A stretch of 64,000 bases of DNA from Schizophyllum amplum (Eukaryota; Basidiomycota; Agaricomycetes; Agaricales; Schizophyllaceae), in the NCBI GenBank assembly GCA_007026445.1, contig VDMD01000005.1:1054001-1118000 (forward strand), read 5' to 3'. The position numbers and the translations under genes were made by a program. The notes beneath the pieces were generated by a model. That model was not told where the DNA came from and made no database searches. It was given only the letters and a program-made list of their open reading frames with translations. Shown here one piece after another: positions 1 to 12,600 of this stretch (position 1 is the stretch's first letter; each line of letters opens with the position of its first letter).

Positions 1-3000
1 TTCCAATCCGGAGTCCACGAGGTTTCCAAGGAGACCTTCGGGAGCTTCCGAGGTCGGCGTACCCCCAACGGGTGCGGATGCTGACACACCAGGCTCCGTA
101 GGTGGAATGGCCGGCTCTCCCGGAGCCGAGTGCGTACCGTCGCCAGAGCCGCCTGCCTTGGCGAGTCGTTGGCTCCTTCGACGACCAATGACAGGCGCAG
201 AGGCGGACGTGGATGCCGCCGTCGGTGCCGGCGCCGACGGCGATGGCAGCTCGTCGCGCAGACGACCCAACCCACCACTAGCAAGTGCAGCTGCAAGCAT
301 GCTTGTGAACGATCCAGGGCCACGGCCTAGTATACCGCTGACCCGTGGGCGTAGGTAGTCGTGAAGAGCCTGGAAGGTGGCGATCGCATGGATGGAGACG
401 ACGATGTTGTGCAGGTTGCGCGGGATGTCGGAATCCTCGTCCGCGACCAGACGTAGCCGAAGCTGACGGGCTAGAAGGGATGGGGAGCTACGCTTGGAGT
501 CGTCTATACCCTGCGCAACTGTGATGACATCGAACGATTCCATCCTCGTTAAGCTTTCCTGCAACTTCTTGACAATTGTGGCGTACGGCGACTGGCTCTG
601 ACCAAAGCCTTTGACGCGGCGCCCAGCAAAAGACTCCAGGAAGAGCTCACGACGCTTCTCGACGGACACTTCAATGTATAATCAGCACCTGAAAGCCTAC
701 ACAAGTCAGAAAAAAACTCACGAGGGCTCTCGGCTTTGTCGGTCATGAACTGAAGCAAGACGTCCACGAGCCCGCTTTGCAGCAGCTCGAAGCTCGACAC
801 CGACGTATGCGGGGACGCAAACAGCTCTGCGAGTTCGTGAAGCGCCGTTGATATCTTCTTCTCGGTCGCGCTCGGGTTCGACAGGGTCTCCACGATACGG
901 CGCAAGTTGGCGAACGAGTCATCCTCGGCATCCTTCTCCTCCCCAGCGATGTACTTGAACTTCATGACGCGTGAACGGAGTGTGATGGCGTCCTCCGGGT
1001 CGAGTGCGAGCGATGTGAGTTTCTTGTATCCTGGAATGCTCGTCGGGACGACTGGCGGCGGAGGAGGTGCGCTGACGCTGGCCGACTCAGCATTAGAGCC
1101 ATCAGACGGCTCCTTGTCCTTTGCGTCCTTGTCCTTGTCCTTCTTCGAAGAGATAAGGTCCCTTGCCGCGAGACTCTCGATCTCGTGGAAGACACCCTCC
1201 CGACGGAAGGACGGCTTATACAACGCAGGGACGCGTGCAAGCAACAAGTCGACTAGTTGCAAAGCGCCGATTACGAGAGACGGATGGTCACGAGAGGACA
1301 ACACAGAGGATACGAAGCCGGCAACAGGAACGAACTGGATAGAATGTCAGGCAAGGCCATGTCGCTCAGAACGTGTGTGTACTTACAGTCAAGACCTGCT
1401 GGATGCCATCCGCGTCCAAGAAGCTCACTGCCTTCAAGAGGCCCGTGAGGGTCTTCGTCCGCAGAGAGATGTTCACGCTGGCCGCGTACACGTCGATCAA
1501 GATCGGAACGATGAGCTGCATGAACGTGCCGACGACTTCAGGATGCGAGCGCATGAGCTCGGTACGTTCGGACACCGGCGCAGGCGCTGTAGGTTTAGGC
1601 GTTGTGTCATCGACCTGTGCTTGAGCTGACGACCCTGCTGCCGCCTCACCTGGCTCTTCCGTAGTTGGGGTCGAGGCGGCCGTGGCGGGCTCAGGAAGGA
1701 GCATGGCAGCAACAAGTGGCGCCTGAGCAGCTTGGCGTGCCGCCGCTCGCTCGGCCTTCGCCTTCGCCTTGACGAGACGCGCCAAGGACTTCTCTGTGTA
1801 GCTCTTGTGGTCGAAGACGCCGTCTGAACGGTCAGTCAGCAATAGTTCCCTTGCCTCTTCTTGGAACGACGCACCTTTCGGTAGAGGAGGCATCAGCTCC
1901 GAGATGAGGCTCAATGCCTCTTCGACCTGCTCTTTCGGTCGGTGTGCGAGATTCTCCATGACAGTCATATCCGCGAGGCCACCACCAAGGCCCTGTCCAC
2001 TTTGGGACTCTCCTTGAGTGGATGAATTTGTCGCGACCGACGGCAGTACACCCGTCAATATCTGGTACAATGTGTCGACGATACCAGCTTCGAGCAGAGC
2101 AACAGTAATCTTCGGACTGGCCCTAGCAGATGTAGCCATAGCACGCAGAAGCAGGCTGAAGGTATTGGGGGCGATGAGGGGGGAGCCGCCCGCCGGAAGT
2201 AGCAGTAGGTTGACGGCGCGAATCAGGTCAGTATCGACAAGCGACTCGAGATGTCCGACCGAGTTGCGGTGGTACGCGTCGATGACGCGGACCACGCACA
2301 TGCAGGCGAACTCTACGAGGCGCGAGTCCGAGTAGCCGAGACAGTTGCGGATGATGGGCCAGACGCCCTTGATCTGAGTGAAGTGGTCGGGTGAGATGTT
2401 ACGGCAGCAGTTAGACGCGGCCTGTAGCGCTGTGCGCTGGACAGCGATGGAGAAGAAGTCGAGGTAGCTGAGAAGCGCGGACAGGCCGCCTTCGCGTACA
2501 ATCGAGCTAGGGAACTCCTCAGAAATCTTCTCCATTGTCTGCAACGGGGGTCAGTAGATATAACTGCAGCAGGAGACATGACACGCACGCTCAGGGTCTG
2601 CTCTGCAAGGTCGATGTAGGATATCTCGATGAGCTTGCTGCAAAGTACGGGGATGGCGCCGTGGTACACGACGGTGTGCGCGACACCAGGCAACGCCTCC
2701 ATGAGGTTGGCAAGACATCGGCAAGCGAGAACCTGGGCTTCCAAGTTATCGTCGCCTGCGTATGATCCACCTGTGCTCATGGCAAGAGCAGCGGCAAGGG
2801 CAGCGTCCTCATCCTTCTCTCCGTCATCATCACCATCTTCATCATCCTCGTCTGGAGAACCTTTGCCGCCCAAGATCTTGACGAGCTCCCGCACAAAAGA
2901 CTCTACAGGGAACGATCCTGCCAGCGTGTCCTCAGTGCTGATGCTCAGAAGCTCGCTGAGCTCCTGAAGCGAAATGAGCCTGGTTGTCGGATCGGCGGTG

Positions 3001-3922
3001 GGCTTGATGTTGTTCAACAGAGTTTTGATGCGCGATGACAGGGATAGCATGTATGATCCAAACTGGCGGTAGTCGCCGAGGATGGCCATCGCAGCGCTCT
3101 CGTCGAGGGAGTCAGGGATCGGTGGTGGCGGACCACCGCCACCCATCTCGTCGTCCTCGCCGTCCTCGCCATCGTCATCGTCGTCGAAGGGATGCTCATC
3201 TTCATCCTCATCGTGCCTCGGGCCATCGTCGAGCGGGCCACCGCCCTCATCGTCCATGCATTCGTCTTCGGCGTCCGACCCAAGGTGGGCGTCGCCCATC
3301 GTCACGTCGTCGTCTTCAAGACGAGACGAGCCGGCGGCGGCGGTGGCAGCGGCTTTCCCCTTCATGGGTGTCTTGCCCTTCGTGCTGGCACGGGTCTTCC
3401 TTGTCATTTCGGACTTGTCGGATGGGATCTGGGAGCGTAGGGAGTAGTGGGTGCGGTTGCGTTTGGACGGGCCGGCTTCGTCGTCGGAGCTGGGATCGGG
3501 AGCTGCGCGTTTCTTGCCCTTGGGGTCTCGCACAGGTTCGTTGATGGTTAGAGGCGCGTTGTTCGCGGAGGGTGCACGGCGGACTCTGTGGTGTATCAGT
3601 CATCAAGCCGGGTGAGCGATGGTTGCGGCACAAACACGCACCGCTTGCGTGGAGGAGAGCCTGCCTTGCCTTTCGCTGGTCGCTTGTGGGATCTGGCCGT
3701 TCGGCTGTTGAGTCGAGTGGTGTCCGAGGACGAGGGCTCTGCTTGCTGGGTGTCCTTGGGGGTCCCCTTGTCGTGCGCTTTCTGCTTTGCTGCTTTCACG
3801 CGGGCGCTAGAGCGCGGCGCCCGAGACTGGGATGACTCTGGGTGTTGGTCTTGCGATTGCTGGGCGGTCGACGAACTGGAGCTGCTTGCGGCTGTTTCTA
3901 TAGGATTTTCTGATGTTTCCAT
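1..3922 (-). CDS. UFD4: UFD4/TRIP12-type HECT E3 ubiquitin ligase, N-terminal part (cut by window edge)
   Basis: Reads leftward from ATG at 3922 and is still open at base 1, so the C-terminal HECT domain lies outside the window. Exon 1 (3642-3922) is Ser-rich and basic. An intron at 3586-3641 joins it to a long acidic, disordered region with Asp/Glu runs (about 2.9-3.3 kb). Then come armadillo-like helices, for example ALQAASNCCRNI, LVEFACMCVVRVIDAY and LLEAGIVDTLYQIL, typical of the UFD4/TRIP12 solenoid. Further left are a second low-complexity Pro/Ser stretch and more helices (TALHELAELFASPHTS). Family role: ubiquitin-fusion degradation and extension of ubiquitin chains on proteasome substrates. 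Introns are about 50-60 nt. Identification rests on the acidic-ARM layout and the conserved helices; the catalytic Cys cannot be checked here. Confidence 0.87.
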
Positions 3923-4152
3923 TTAGAGCCTGCTCGCAGCCATCGATTCCGGATGTTCAGGAAACAGCAAAAGGGTCGGACGTTACGCAGACACGCAAAC
4001 GAAGATGAAGGTCTGGAGAAAGCCCTGCGAGTCTGATTAGGCGGCACTAGCACCATGCGGCAGATGCCGAGTCACGTAAGCGCGCGACCGGGCATCTCTC
4101 CATTGCAGGTCTTGTACATTGTTTTATCCTAGCAAATATAGTCGTCTATACT

Positions 4153-5997
4153 CTATAGTCCGGCCTCCTTCAATACCTCCTCCACGCTCTGAACGTACAG
4201 CTTCACGATCTCGTCCACGTCCTCCTTCGTAACGGTATAAGGCGGACAGATCATGACATGGTCGCCCTTCGTGCCCTCCAGGTTAGCGCCGCCGGTGAGA
4301 CCCATGAGTATGAGCCCGTTCTCGAGGCACCGGGCCTGCACGGCAAGGGCAAACGCTTGACCCTTGAAGTCCAAATTAGCCGCCCCAGGGACCGTCAAGT
4401 CAAACTCGGTCGCCCAGAACAACCCGCCCCCGCGTATGTCGAATACAAAAGGCGCAGCAGGGGAGGACGAGCCGGGTCCGAGCTTCTTCTGCAGCAGCTC
4501 GCCTGTTGTTATTCGTGAGTGCGAACTTTTGGGCTTGAGCAAGAATCTACCCACCCAAGTAGTCGCCCTGGGCTTTACAGTTGTCTATCAACTTCTCCTC
4601 CTTGAACACCTTCTGCACTGCGAGCGATGCCGCGCAGACAATGGCTGCGCCTGGTAAGTGTGTCCGTGTTTCCACAGGCTGCGGACACCCTTGGCGACCT
4701 TTGCAGACATGAGCACCGCACCGATGGCCGCATATCTGTGGGAATGTAAGCGAGCTAAGGACCAAGTATTTTGATAATTCCCTACCCTCCACCGAGACCC
4801 TTCGCGACAGCCTGGATATCCGGCGGGGAATCAGGTCCATACGTCTGCCACGCGTGATACGATCCCATACGGCCCATGCCGCTCATGACCTCGTCGAGGA
4901 TGAATAGCGCACCATACTTCTCGCAAACCGACTTCATGGCCTTTAGATAGCCCTTGGGCGGGGGAACGCAGCCTGTCGTCGCGCCGACCACCGTCTCCGC
5001 ACAAACTAAAAGCGATAGGTTCAGCTACAACGCTGCGACACAGCACCGGGAGACCTACATCCAGCGACAGTTTCCGGCCCCAGCTCGATGAATTTGTTCT
5101 CGAGTTCCTGTCGTAGCCGCTCAACGTACTGCTCCTCGGTCTCCTCTGCTTTCTGGAAGCGCGCAGCGTACGCAGGCGAGACGTGGTGGAAGTGCGTGTC
5201 GTCCATAATCCCTGCGTACGGGGCACGTCGCGTGGGGTGGTATGCGAGGTTCAGCGTCGCCACGGTGTTGCCGTGGAAAGACAAGTTGCGCGCAATGAAG
5301 TTCGTGCGCTGCTTCTCGCCAATTTCCCAAAAGTACTGCGAGTGATGTCCGTCAAGAATTAGTCCTTGGGACAAACGTCCGGCTTACCTGCCTGGCCAGC
5401 TTGATCGTGCCTTCCATGGCCTCAGAGCCTACAGACATCTTCGTTAGAGAAGGGCAAAAAGAAAATTTTTGCCTACCTCCAGAAACGAAGCCACAGAGCT
5501 CGAAAGCGCCATCGCTCTCATCAATGATAAAGTCTGCAAGCTCTTCTGCAGGCTCATTGGACAGCTGCATGTTATACACATCTGTAAATCGGTCAATTCT
5601 CCTCTTTCACAGCCCTCATCCCGCTCGCACTCACAGCAAACCTTGTCGGCCTGGTCCTTAATCGCCTGGATGACCTTCGGATGCCCATGCCCAACCGATA
5701 CGACAGCGGCGCCACTGATAACACGTAAATAAGAGTCATGGAGTCATTGAGATGCAGAAGAGTCATGGAAATGTGGAAGCGTTCGTTCGGCCACGAAGAC
5801 GTGTAGCAATCGGTGACTCACCCAGCCGCATCGATTAAGGTCGTGCCATCCTCGAGGGTGACGCGCAGGCCCTCTGCTTTGGTTGCGACGGGCGGCCTCC
5901 ATGGTGTGCGATGTAAGATGTGGGTGGGCCGGTCTGCAACGAGAGACTTCTTCGCCGCTTCAGACTGACCGTTAGGGAGCGCTAGAGCTGTGGCCAT
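4153..5997 (-). CDS. Class III (omega/GABA-type) PLP aminotransferase, with one apparent frame break
   Basis: Multi-exon fold-type I aminotransferase. The most likely start is the ATG at 5997 (MATALALPNGQ); an upstream in-frame ATG at 6153 would add 52 residues. Visible motifs are GFVSGGSEAMEGTIKLARQ (cofactor phosphate loop), NLSFHGNT, LFILDEVMSGMGR (Asp that pairs with the pyridine nitrogen) and AVAKGLGGG with the Schiff-base Lys, followed by HGHTYQAQP. The protein ends in VEEVLKEAGL at 4153. The substrate is not predictable; fungal relatives are annotated as 4-aminobutyrate or omega-amino acid transaminases. Oddity: between HGHTYQAQP and VCAASLAVQK the reading frame slips by one base near 4641-4645, with no GT-AG intron to explain it. 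This is either a one-base deletion in the genome or an assembly error. Confidence 0.8.
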
Positions 5998-6983
5998 AAT
6001 CGATGAAATCTGGTGAGGAGATTCAGCGCTGTGAGTCATCTCGGAGGTCACTGTTTGTTCGGAAAATCCAGCCGCTAGACTGGGTTCACTGACCGACGCG
6101 TTCACGGAAGGTGGCGAGTGGCGAATGGCACCGGCCAGGATGATGGCCTTCATCTGCGCGCCTGCCCGTTATATAAAGGACTGCGTCATGACTCGTGAGC
6201 GCCGCGATAAGATCGAGGGGACGTTCTTCGCCGACGGTCACTCGGATTGCACGCCTGACCGCCGCAACCGCTGTCGACCACCAGGCTTGAAGCTTGAAGG
6301 TGAAGCTATCGTCTTTGGCGTCGGCAAAGCCTTGCTGCACCTATACCCAGCCTATACCCCTCGTCTTGCCTCCCGAATTCAAGAGGCGTTCGATTTGAAG
6401 GATTGTCTCGCCGATAAGTGCAAGACAGGGGAAAGTAGACAATATCCTGCTGTCTTTCAGGGAGTAGCATCTGCTTCGTCGTCGCTCTTAGGCGCTCGCG
6501 GATCTGGGAGCATTGTGGAGGTCCAGCGCACCAGACGTGACAATGGCGACGGCGGGAATTGAACCATATCCTCGGCACGTGACAAGCCGGAGAACATACT
6601 TATCAGGTGACCGTCAATGACAACTTCAACTTGTTGTCATCACACACACACAGGAGCGACGAACGGCCGACCGTGTACTGCCAGCTGCAAGGCCCGACCA
6701 CAATCCCTCAATCATTGTCAAGATGCGCCTCTTCGAGTCTACACAAATGGTTCCCTTCCTGTATCAACGAGCTATTGTTGAGCTATTGTGTACGCCTCAG
6801 CGAGCCCCGTATACAACCGGCGACCCGAGTATCGAGATCGAATCAGCGAAATGAGCGGTATCGGCGTGAAAATATACACTCTAATCAACTCAGTGAACCA
6901 ATTGTGATGGCGAGGGTTACGAACCACGGCTAGGTTCCCCGGACCCTCATAATAATATGCAGAAAGGTTAAGTAACTTAAGGA
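5998..6983. promoter_or_regulatory. Divergent intergenic region between aminotransferase and Aim9-like kinase
   Basis: About 1 kb between two divergent starts. Open frames here (for example plus 6125-6562) are short and show no recognisable domain or splice logic. No tRNA or repeat was recognised. It presumably holds both promoters. Confidence 0.4.
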
Positions 6984-9034
6984 ATGTGGGCGTCATGGTC
7001 TCGAATCACGTGCACGGACCTAATTCGGCTTTGGTTCCGTCAAGGTTCGCCTGGCGCCATGGCTTCACTCTTGTTCCCCACCATGTCCCATGTTCAAGGC
7101 ATGCCGCTCGATGAGACCGCATACCTCATTCAGTGCTCTGTGGCGCAAGTCTCGCATGACCATGTCCTGTCGCGCCATGCACACCGCGGTATACGGTTAG
7201 TCTTGGAGAGGACCGCTGAACGCGATGGATATGTACTCATAGCGCCTTTTCCAGACGAGCACGAGTTGTTTTCGATGACGAAGTACCGATGGTTATATAA
7301 CAACGAGAAACGTATGTCGTTCCGTGCGAGTGGACCTTGACGGCCGTCTGAGTTTGTCCTTAGAACTCACGGCTCGTTACATGCCATTCAACGTGGAAGC
7401 GCTTTTGAACATAGCAACGCAATCAGCGAACGCAAAGCAATGTACCTCTCTGGAGAAAATACACGACGGTCAGCCAGCCTTCCATCTGCTCCATGCCTCA
7501 ACTCATCCTTTCAAGGTACTTTCAACCGCGTGCTGGACCTGAAGTTCGACAACGGAGTGGAATACGTCGTCAAGATTCCTTTTCCGATCACTGGGCCGAA
7601 GCATCTCTGCACGGCGAGCGAGGTTGCGACGCTGGACTACATCCGTACCGAGCTCAGCATACCTGTGCCCGAGGTTCGATCTTGGTCCTCTCACGCCGAA
7701 CGCACGCCAGTAGGCACGGAGTACATCATGTACGAGAACATACCTGGGACTCCGCTCTCCTACTACGACATTACCGATCTCACTTTGGAGAGAGACCCCT
7801 TCATCCGTATCTTGCCCGCCGTCGTGGCCATCGAGACCAAGATGACTGAGCGAGCTTTCTCCCTCATCGGTGCACTATACTATAAGGAAGATGTTCCCGA
7901 ACATCTTCGTCGTGACTGGCCTCTGCACACTAAGACGGAGTACCGGTCTCCGAACTCCGCACGCTTCTGCGTGGGACCTACAATTGAACGCGAGTTCTGG
8001 CGCGCTGGACGGTCCACTCTGGACATCGACAGGGGTCCCTGTGAGTGAACTGTCTGTCGCGTTGTCTAGCGGGGCTGACCATGCAACCAGGGCCTGACGA
8101 TCGTGCGTATATGGTCGCTCTCGGGAAGTGCGCAAGCGCGAGCATAGAAGCTGGTCTCGATGCGGACCCCGATGGCGCTTACCGTGATCTAGTGTCGAAG
8201 TACGAGAAACTGATCCCCTTCATCGCACCGGAGCGTACGGCTGTTGCCCTCTGGCATCCAGAGCTGCACGCGGGTAACATCATCATCAATGATAAAAAGG
8301 AGGAGCCGTCTTCCGGAGGTATCATCGATTGGCAGGGATCTGTCGTCGCGCCCTACTACCGGCAGTTCCAAGTACCTCCAGCTTACGAAGTTGACGAGGG
8401 AACAGAGCTCGTGGTCCATGGTCCTGGTGTCGCTCCGAAGCTGGTTGACGGATATGACGAGCTATCCGCCGAGGAGCAGGACCGCGCACAGCGTATCCTG
8501 CGCCGTGCTTGGCGGGCGTATATGCACGAGATATACCTTCGACGCCAGGACGAGAAACTGGCCATGGACCTCTATTCCCACGACGACGGCGCAAATATTC
8601 TGCGCCTGACTACGATGCCCTCGTCCGCCATCACTGCGGGTGCGCACTACGAGGCGTTGTTGTACACGCGCTGGAGCTTGAAGATGATTTGGGACGTGTG
8701 GATACCTATAGTGGGGATCACCGAGGACGGCGGTCCCGCCGCCCCCTTCCCTTTTCCATTCACGGAGGAGGACGCGCAAAGGATCGACGAGGAATTGAAG
8801 CAGTATCGGCATGCGGAGTCAATCTGCAACGACATCTTGACTCAATTCGGCATCAAGCCGGAGAGCGAAGGTCTCGTCAAGGCAGAGAAGTACGAAGAGA
8901 CCAAGAAGGCTGTTGAAGCTGCTTTACAGGCAGCGCTAGATGGCGCACCTTCGGCTGAGGAGAGAAACCGTATTGCTGAGGTGTGGCCTCTGCGGGAGGG
9001 CAAGGTCTCTTTGACTGCGGAGAGGTGCTGGTAA
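6984..9034 (+). CDS. Aim9-like mitochondrial APH-fold phosphotransferase
   Basis: Four exons can be set cleanly: 6984-7311, 7364-7468, 7516-8040 and 8091-9034, with introns of 52, 47 and 50 nt. The spliced protein shows the family landmarks in order: ELFSMTKYRWLYNNEK, RYMPFNVEALLNIA, HDGTFNRVLDLKFDNG (glycine-rich loop), YVVKIPFP (ATP-binding Lys), DIDRGPW across the third intron, LWHPELHAGNIII (catalytic loop, with the Asp position changed to Glu and the Asn kept) and IIDWQGS (metal-binding Asp). This matches fungal altered-inheritance-of-mitochondria 9 and phosphotransferase-family proteins. The N-terminus from 6984 is basic and aromatic, which would suit a mitochondrial presequence; a second in-frame ATG at 7059 is a possible start. 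The substrate is unknown. It lies convergent to the giant GTPase gene. Confidence 0.85.
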
Positions 9035-9644
9035 TTCACTGGTTTCCGAGCTGCAGTTTTCCGTACTCCCATCTCGCTGTGTTGATGGCAATCATTGGCC
9101 TGCCGAGCACGTCTATACATCCACTTGACTGAAATACAACGCTTGTTGTTCGTAATACCGGGTTCGTTGGTCAAGAGACTTGAGGAAAGACGAGTATGAA
9201 GACCCTTTTGAACGGCGTAGCGTACAGGTTGCGAGTATGTATATTTATAGTCAAAGTCGCTCGACATCTCAAGGCCTCGATCCTTGTGCTGCTCACCAAC
9301 GGGACTCCTTCTCGATGATATTAGCTCGCAGCTCCTGATCGCCAATGCCATCGCAGAGTGTTGCTGGGCGATGATTTGAGTGAGCCAGGCTGCCAGCAGA
9401 CAGGTGGACGAAATTGTGATTCGTGGGCCGCAAACCACTCCTTTCATGGATTCAGGTCGACAAGCCACGAGCGAGCGTTATTTGTGCACAATGGAACAAG
9501 ATGATGATTTGAGACACAATCATACAGAAACTCGCGGAATATTGGAAGTCGAGCAGACGATCGAGGCAGCACATGTCAATAGTAGATGGTATGGGCGTCG
9601 TTACAATAGATATGTCGGAGGTCATTCAGCGAAGCCATGTACTT
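9035..9644. other. Convergent intergenic region
   Basis: About 0.6 kb between the 3' ends of the Aim9-like gene and the giant GTPase-VWA gene. The open frames here (minus 8842-9468, plus 9380-9667) overlap the real gene or lack any recognisable domain. I see nothing else. Confidence 0.4.
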
Positions 9645-12600
9645 TCAACGAAGGAGAGCACCCCTAGGCTTGCGCAGGGAGTCGGCCAATCCCAAGAAGG
9701 TTTCAGCCAGTCGAACCTGAAGACGTGTGATCAGCAGTTTACATTTGACCTCGTTGCGTGGACGTACAGAATCAAGCGCTTCGGCATATGACGATTCTAC
9801 GTACGCCGTCGCGGGAAGAGCTGGGTCCCTCGGCGCACGATTCTGCACGTCGCGCGCTATCTGAGCCATACGACGTAGGACCTCATTGCGCGGGCCAAAG
9901 GAAACAGCATGGAAAGACAGGTGCTTCCTACGAATGATGTCAAGGCGAATGACATGTACTTGGGGACACTCGCGTACCCAAGCTGGACCGCGGCCTGACC
10001 AAGCGACTGCATAGTATGGTCGCTGACGCTGCTTTCCCCATCTGACAAAAATACTACGACCGGAGTTCTCAAAGTACAATGAGAGATAGTCCGTCAACTG
10101 ACAATACCTAAACTCACCTTTCTGTACTCCAGTGTTGCCGCATAAGCGCTTCCGTGGCCTGCAGAGCGGCCGTGTAGTCAGTACCTCCACGTGCTGTGTG
10201 TGTGACAATTGCATCGAGGAGCTGGTCGGCTGTCCGCGTAAAGTCGTTGGCAATGCAGGTCGCAACGACATGGTCGAAGAGTATGACACTGTACGCGTCC
10301 CTTCGTGCTGCCTGAGAGCCCGAGGCATTCACTGCTGCTTGGCGTGCCATCCAGAAACTATGCAGAGCGGAGTACACAGCACCAAGACGATTATTGGAAT
10401 ATCGGGCGATGAGATTGGCACTGGGGGCGTTATTGAGCGGGCGGCGGTCTCCGGCGTCCATCGACCCAGAGCGGTCGATGACAAAGATGCTGTAAGCCTC
10501 GTCAATGATGTACCAAGGAAGGATGGAAAGAGCGTACACGTGGAAGGCCTGTTGCAGCACAGCAGGATTTTTGCACGAGAAGTGGTGCCCGTCGCTCGAC
10601 GTGTATCCCAAGCCTTGTCCCGGCGTTGTCTGTGGAGGATGGAAGACGGGCAGCGTGCAGTAAGACGGCTGGGCGGGAGTTGTTCCTGTCGCAGCATGCT
10701 CGGGTCCTACATACGCAAAGTTAACAAGATTGGCTCTGGGAGGAGACATAGGTGATTTGTACCAGAGCACATGGCGTCGCTGAAGAACAAGTTCAGCTAA
10801 CATTTCATAGCAGACATATTCCGACTTACCATTTCGCAAAGTTCGTTTGATCCTCTCTCGAGTACGGGTCTATCAGTTCGTGAGTGAAATACCTACTTTG
10901 CGGCGACCAATGATGTGGAGCGTACCTCTGAAGCCTAGAAAAGATTACTCGATGAGTGACCAAGACAGTGCAAGGGAACAGCCGGCTTACCTGTGCGCTT
11001 CCAGAAGAGATTGTGAGATATCCAGTCCTTAGGTTTGTCAGGATCAGGCCGCATGCGATCGTTGATGTGAAGAACGCCTTCCCCTTGGCAAGACACGTCC
11101 GCTTGTGCACGGCAATAGTCAACATGGACGTGTCGACCCATCTCCTTACAAACCAAGTTGCAAAGCATGGGCGCCCCGTCGTCGTCAGCGCCGAATTTGT
11201 GTCCGTTGAGCTCGATAGTTCCGTCTTCGTCATCGAGGGCCCAACGAGTCTTCGACATAGAGCCGTGACTGGTGTCGTGCTCTTGCTGTGGATGACCTGT
11301 GGACTTTGCTCAACCCAGTATCGCTCAAGCGAGGATAGCGTTGACCGACCTAACGGCAAGACGCAATAGTAGCCACAGTTGTCGCACCTGTACATGCAGA
11401 TACATCAGTACGAAGAACGCCTAAGATCCGACCATGAGTGCAGACCTAGCTTCGCAGTGATGGAATGCGTTCGGCGCGATGTTGTGTGCGTGCGGTCCGT
11501 CGTGTGTTGTCCTGTCAGCCGGAATAGTCTTTGCGCATCGCAACTTCTTGGCAACTAGCAGCATTCGTTTATAAAAAAAATCACTGACATCTCGAAACAC
11601 TAACCTTGCGTATACTATGGTCGTGACGGATGTCGGTGATCAATAATGCGGGCTGCGGGTCTACTTGTACACACCTTGGTGTATTGAAATGCCTCATGTC
11701 TACCGGTGAAGGTTGCCTCAACCGATAGCGGAGCAGTGTCTATCTCGCAAAAGCCCGCCGCCTCGCAATTCCTTGAGCAAGAATGAGACTGCCTGTGTCG
11801 TGGTCAGCGCGTATTATGAGGACTCAAATCTCTCAACAAACGCACCCGCAGAGATGATGTGCACCACGATCTAATGCATGAAGATGATTCGAATCAGAGC
11901 AAAGCCGTTGGCACAGCTCGCACTCCAAGGGGCACATGCGAACATCACAGACGTGTTCGTCGTGTTGTTCGTCGCTAAAGCGTACCAACATGATCGGTCA
12001 AGATCGAAGTACATACGAGGTATAAACCAAAGCGCACCTAGGAACTCGGCAAGTCCCAATGCACGAATATGAAGATCCATCTGGCAAGAGCACAGCGGCG
12101 AGGTCGCATGGCTGCGTATCATATGTGAGTGTGACAGCCCATACGACTTTGCGCATGAGCTCACCATTCCGCACGCGTGAATCTGAGCCGCGCAGATATG
12201 CTCGTCATCTGCGTGGCCAGAAGTCTACAAATCAGATACCAAGTCAGATATATATATCTACAGGGCCCTAGGCTGGTTCATACCTTGATGCAGTCGCCGA
12301 GGCATCCATTCTTGTCGCTAAGAGCGCAGGGCTCACCACAGAGATGTCGCTCAACGAGACAGCTGACGGAGCAAGTAGGTCAGAAAGATATGATATATGA
12401 GAGCGGAATACCCACATATGCTTTCCAGAATGCCCCGCGCTACCGGTACGTGTCAGTCAGGCGTTATATCTGGTATGAGAAAGTCTTACGGATATCCACA
12501 GTCCTCTTCGTTGTCCATGTGGTCATCGTCGAAGTCGCAAGGCAGAGTACACTTGTGGTTCGTTTGACAGTCGTGAGACTCACTTGAACTATGGCGACGA

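Noticed and set aside
907..1629. 240-codon plus-strand frame inside the UFD4 gene
   Set aside because: It is the antisense shadow of conserved UFD4 exons; no domain and no splice signals fit it.
6125..6562. 145-codon plus frame in the divergent promoter
   Set aside because: Arg/Cys-rich with no domain and no intron; it overlaps the aminotransferase 5' end in antisense.
6900..6960. Possible tRNA-like fold (GAGGGTTACGAACC and the complementary CCCTC stretch)
   Set aside because: No acceptor stem, anticodon loop or A/B box pair could be arranged.
8842..9468. 208-codon minus frame over the Aim9-like 3' end
   Set aside because: Antisense to the conserved kinase C-terminus and running into non-conserved flank.
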